From Edaphobacter bradus (GTDB taxonomy: Bacteria > Acidobacteriota > Terriglobia > Terriglobales > Acidobacteriaceae), in the NCBI RefSeq assembly GCF_025685645.1, contig NZ_JAGSYF010000004.1, forward strand, positions 124,001-188,000: 64,000 nt of DNA. The letters are read 5' to 3'. The first letter of the stretch is position 1. Every line of letters begins with the position of its first letter. Position numbers and translations under genes: made by a program. Below are positions 62,019 to 64,000 of the stretch, one piece after another. The notes under the pieces were generated by a model that worked only from the letters and a program-made list of their open reading frames with translations, was not told the origin of the DNA and made no database searches.

Positions 62019-64000
62019 ATGAGGAACGGACAAAATTGGATGGGTACGCGCATGTGGCTCCGTCTCGGGGCAGGGATTGCAATTGCGTCGGCCGCGACAG
62101 GCGCGGGGCTCGCCCAGCAAAACCACCCAGCCCCGGCCGCAATTACCAAGCCCGTTGAGGTTTACAAGCCCATCCCAGGATTCGACTCCACATCCATCGA
62201 CACTTCCGTCAATCCCTGCAACGACTTCTACAAGTTCGCCTGCGGTAAGTTTGCGAGCAACCATCCCATTCCTGCTGACCAGCCTGCGGTCGACGAGTTC
62301 TACGCCCTGTTCAACGTCAATACGCAGTCCCTCAACAGTATTCTCGCCAAAGCGGCGACCGGCGGCTCCGCGCGTACGCCCAATGAGCAGAAGATCGGCG
62401 ACTACTACAAGAGCTGCATGGACACGGACGCCATTGAAGCCAAAGGCCTTGCGCCTCTCCAGCCGATGCTCGACGAGATCAAGGCCGTCGAGGATCTGTC
62501 CGAGCTTCCGTCGCTCATCGGCAGGCTGCAGCGGAATGGCGTCGATGTCTTCTTCGGCTTCGGCGAACAGCAGGATTACAAGGACGCCAGCAAGCAGATA
62601 GCCTTCATCGATCAGGGTGGGCTGGGGCTTCCCGAGCGCGACTACTACCTCAGGACGGGAGCCAAGGACGAGACGCTTCGCAAGCAGTACGTCGAACACG
62701 TTGCGAAGATGCTCACTCTGGCCGGTAGCACGCCCGAGCAGGCAACCACGGACGCGAACGCCATCATGGTCTTCGAGACGAAACTCGCAAAGGCCTCCAT
62801 GCCTGTCACCGAGCGCCGCGATCCTGAGAAGGTTTATCACCTCCAGACCATCGAGGTCCTCGAGAACACGATTCCTGCCGATGCCTTCAATCCTTTTCTG
62901 GACGCTGTCGGCTCTGCACGTGTCTCGGAGCTGAACAACGCCAATCCGGAATTTTTGGCTGCGATGATGCAGTCTGTTCATGAGTCCGATATCACGACGA
63001 TTAAGGCCTACATGCGCTACCATCTGCTCTCGGCTGCCGCGAACCGCCTGCCCAAGCGCTTCGACGACGAGAACTTCGACTTCTACGGTCGCAAGCTCAA
63101 CGGCCAGCCCGAGCAGAGCCCGCGCTGGAAGCGTTGCTCGAATGCGGTCAACGGCGCGCTTGGAGAGGCTCTCGGTCAGGTCTACGTTGCGCAGTACTTC
63201 GCGGGCGACAGCAAGGCCAAGACGCTCCAGATGGTCTACGACATCGAGAACGCCATGGACCGCGACATCGACCAGCTCGACTGGATGTCTCCAGCGACGC
63301 GCGTCCGCGCCAAAGAGAAGCTGCATCTGGTGGCCAACAAGATCGGCTATCCCGACAAGTGGCGCGACTACACGAAGCTTGAGGTCAAGCCCGACGACGC
63401 GCTTGGCAACAAGTTCCGCGGTAATGCCTTTGAGAACGATCGCCAGCTCGCCAAGATCGGCAAGCCCGTCGATCACAACGAATGGGGCATGACTCCGCCG
63501 ACGGTCAACGCCTACTACGACCCGAGCATGAACGACATCAACTTCCCGGCGGGAATCCTGCAGCCGGCCTTCTACGACCCCAAGCAGGATGACGCCGTGA
63601 ACTACGGGCACATCGGCGCGGTCATCGGCCATGAGCTCACGCACGGCTTCGACGACGAGGGCCGCAAGTTCGACGGCAAGGGCAACCTGAGCGACTGGTG
63701 GACTCCCGAGGACGCCAAGAAGTTCGAGGCCCGCACCGACTGCCTCGTCAACGAATATGGTTCGTTTACTGCAGTTGATGACGTCAAGGTCAACGGCAAG
63801 TTGACGCTCGGCGAGAACACTGCCGACAACGGCGGCCTCGTCCTCGCGTACCTCGCTTACCTTGAACGCGCGAAGATCAACAACGTCGATCTTAAGGCCA
63901 AGGTCAACGGCTACACCGCGCCGCAGCGCTTCTACATCGGCTTCGCGCAGAACTACTGCGAGAACTCGCGCGATGCGATCATCCGCGAACAGGTCCTCAC
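62019..64000 (+). CDS. M13 family metallopeptidase (PepO/neprilysin-like), 3' end missing
   Basis: Zinc peptidase exported to the periplasm. The first 660 residues are in the window and the frame is still open at the right edge. GGAGGAG lies just before the ATG. A signal peptide (IAIASAATGAGLAQ) covers about residues 19-33. The N-terminal M13 domain begins GFDSTSIDTSVNPCNDFYKFACG, with the usual Cys pair, and the catalytic domain has VIGHELTHGFDDEG (HExxH, about residue 537) and the third-ligand Glu in GENTADNGG (about 598), both intact. About 20-30 residues remain outside the window, judging by the usual length of about 690. No frameshift was seen. Confidence 0.95.
   Translation, partial: MRNGQNWMGTRMWLRLGAGIAIASAATGAGLAQQNHPAPAAITKPVEVYKPIPGFDSTSIDTSVNPCNDFYKFACGKFASNHPIPADQPAVDEFYALFNVNTQSLNSILAKAATGGSARTPNEQKIGDYYKSCMDTDAIEAKGLAPLQPMLDEIKAVEDLSELPSLIGRLQRNGVDVFFGFGEQQDYKDASKQIAFIDQGGLGLPERDYYLRTGAKDETLRKQYVEHVAKMLTLAGSTPEQATTDANAIMVFETKLAKASMPVTERRDPEKVYHLQTIEVLENTIPADAFNPFLDAVGSARVSELNNANPEFLAAMMQSVHESDITTIKAYMRYHLLSAAANRLPKRFDDENFDFYGRKLNGQPEQSPRWKRCSNAVNGALGEALGQVYVAQYFAGDSKAKTLQMVYDIENAMDRDIDQLDWMSPATRVRAKEKLHLVANKIGYPDKWRDYTKLEVKPDDALGNKFRGNAFENDRQLAKIGKPVDHNEWGMTPPTVNAYYDPSMNDINFPAGILQPAFYDPKQDDAVNYGHIGAVIGHELTHGFDDEGRKFDGKGNLSDWWTPEDAKKFEARTDCLVNEYGSFTAVDDVKVNGKLTLGENTADNGGLVLAYLAYLERAKINNVDLKAKVNGYTAPQRFYIGFAQNYCENSRDAIIREQVL

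Noticed and set aside
61893..63644. A 583-codon open frame on the minus strand, rich in Val/Leu/Arg
   Set aside because: It is opposite the M13 peptidase, whose motifs (HELTH, GENTADNGG) are intact on the plus strand. The composition is that expected of the antisense of a high-GC gene, and it has no domain.

Overview
The window looks like chromosomal DNA of an Acidobacteriota member, most likely Acidobacteriaceae (Terriglobia: Granulicella, Edaphobacter or Terriglobus type). This is inferred from gene style: an Oar-like TonB-dependent receptor with an N-terminal carboxypeptidase-regulatory domain, Ig-like repeat proteins with a C-terminal helical hairpin, a class I fumarase, an EF-P with an unusual loop tip, an M13 peptidase, Tat-exported enzymes, and high-GC sequence with GGCTTCAGCC-type hairpins between genes. 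No rRNA, tRNA, CRISPR array, integrase or transposase was recognised.

Layout. 1-5.5 kb (minus): an efflux cluster of RND pump, membrane fusion protein, ABC ATPase and, at the left edge, the first codons of a probable ABC permease. 5.7-12.8 kb: a small conserved-looking protein, an SDR oxidoreductase, a coiled-coil OmpA-family protein, an orphan GvpL/F-like protein, a DUF481-like protein, a membrane-anchored cytochrome c and a small beta-barrel. 12.9-17.1 kb (plus): class I fumarase and an Oar-like receptor. 17.1-18.6 kb: a disturbed, AT-richer island with a fumarase C-terminal remnant and an FkbM methyltransferase lying between two partial copies of a dispersed repeat. 18.6-31.4 kb: pgsA, an Ig-like secreted protein, glutamate dehydrogenase divergent from trpE-trpG, a methyltransferase, a FecR-like protein, efp, acyP, apt, a lactonase group and a multicopper oxidase. 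31.6-59.4 kb: every recognised gene is on the minus strand: ftsK, uppP, an SH3-like envelope protein, threonine dehydratase, a patatin/Omp85 fusion, RNase J, the lysine/DAP cluster (asd, lysC, dapB, an M29 aminopeptidase, a Tat-exported aminotransferase, dapA, dapD), a cupredoxin-like lipoprotein, NAD-type isocitrate dehydrogenase, nrdR, a flippase-like membrane protein, a lytic transglycosylase, a HAD phosphatase, and corC-ybeY-phoH. 59.7-64 kb: rpsT, a secreted beta-propeller-like protein and an M13 peptidase cut by the right edge.

Functionally the window is mostly housekeeping: lysine and peptidoglycan precursor synthesis, undecaprenyl phosphate recycling, RNA processing, TCA steps, tryptophan synthesis and envelope proteins. 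The most unusual signals are (i) a dispersed intergenic element (copies near 17.4, 18.45, 31.5 and 56.3 kb) that looks like a -10-type box followed within about 50 bases by an intrinsic-terminator hairpin whose stem is kept while its loop varies, so it may encode a tiny RNA; (ii) the fumarase remnant plus FkbM gene between halves of that element; (iii) a Tat-signal-bearing aminotransferase inside the lysine cluster; (iv) an EF-P with Asn at the loop tip; and (v) an Ig-like domain that appears split by a transmembrane helical hairpin.
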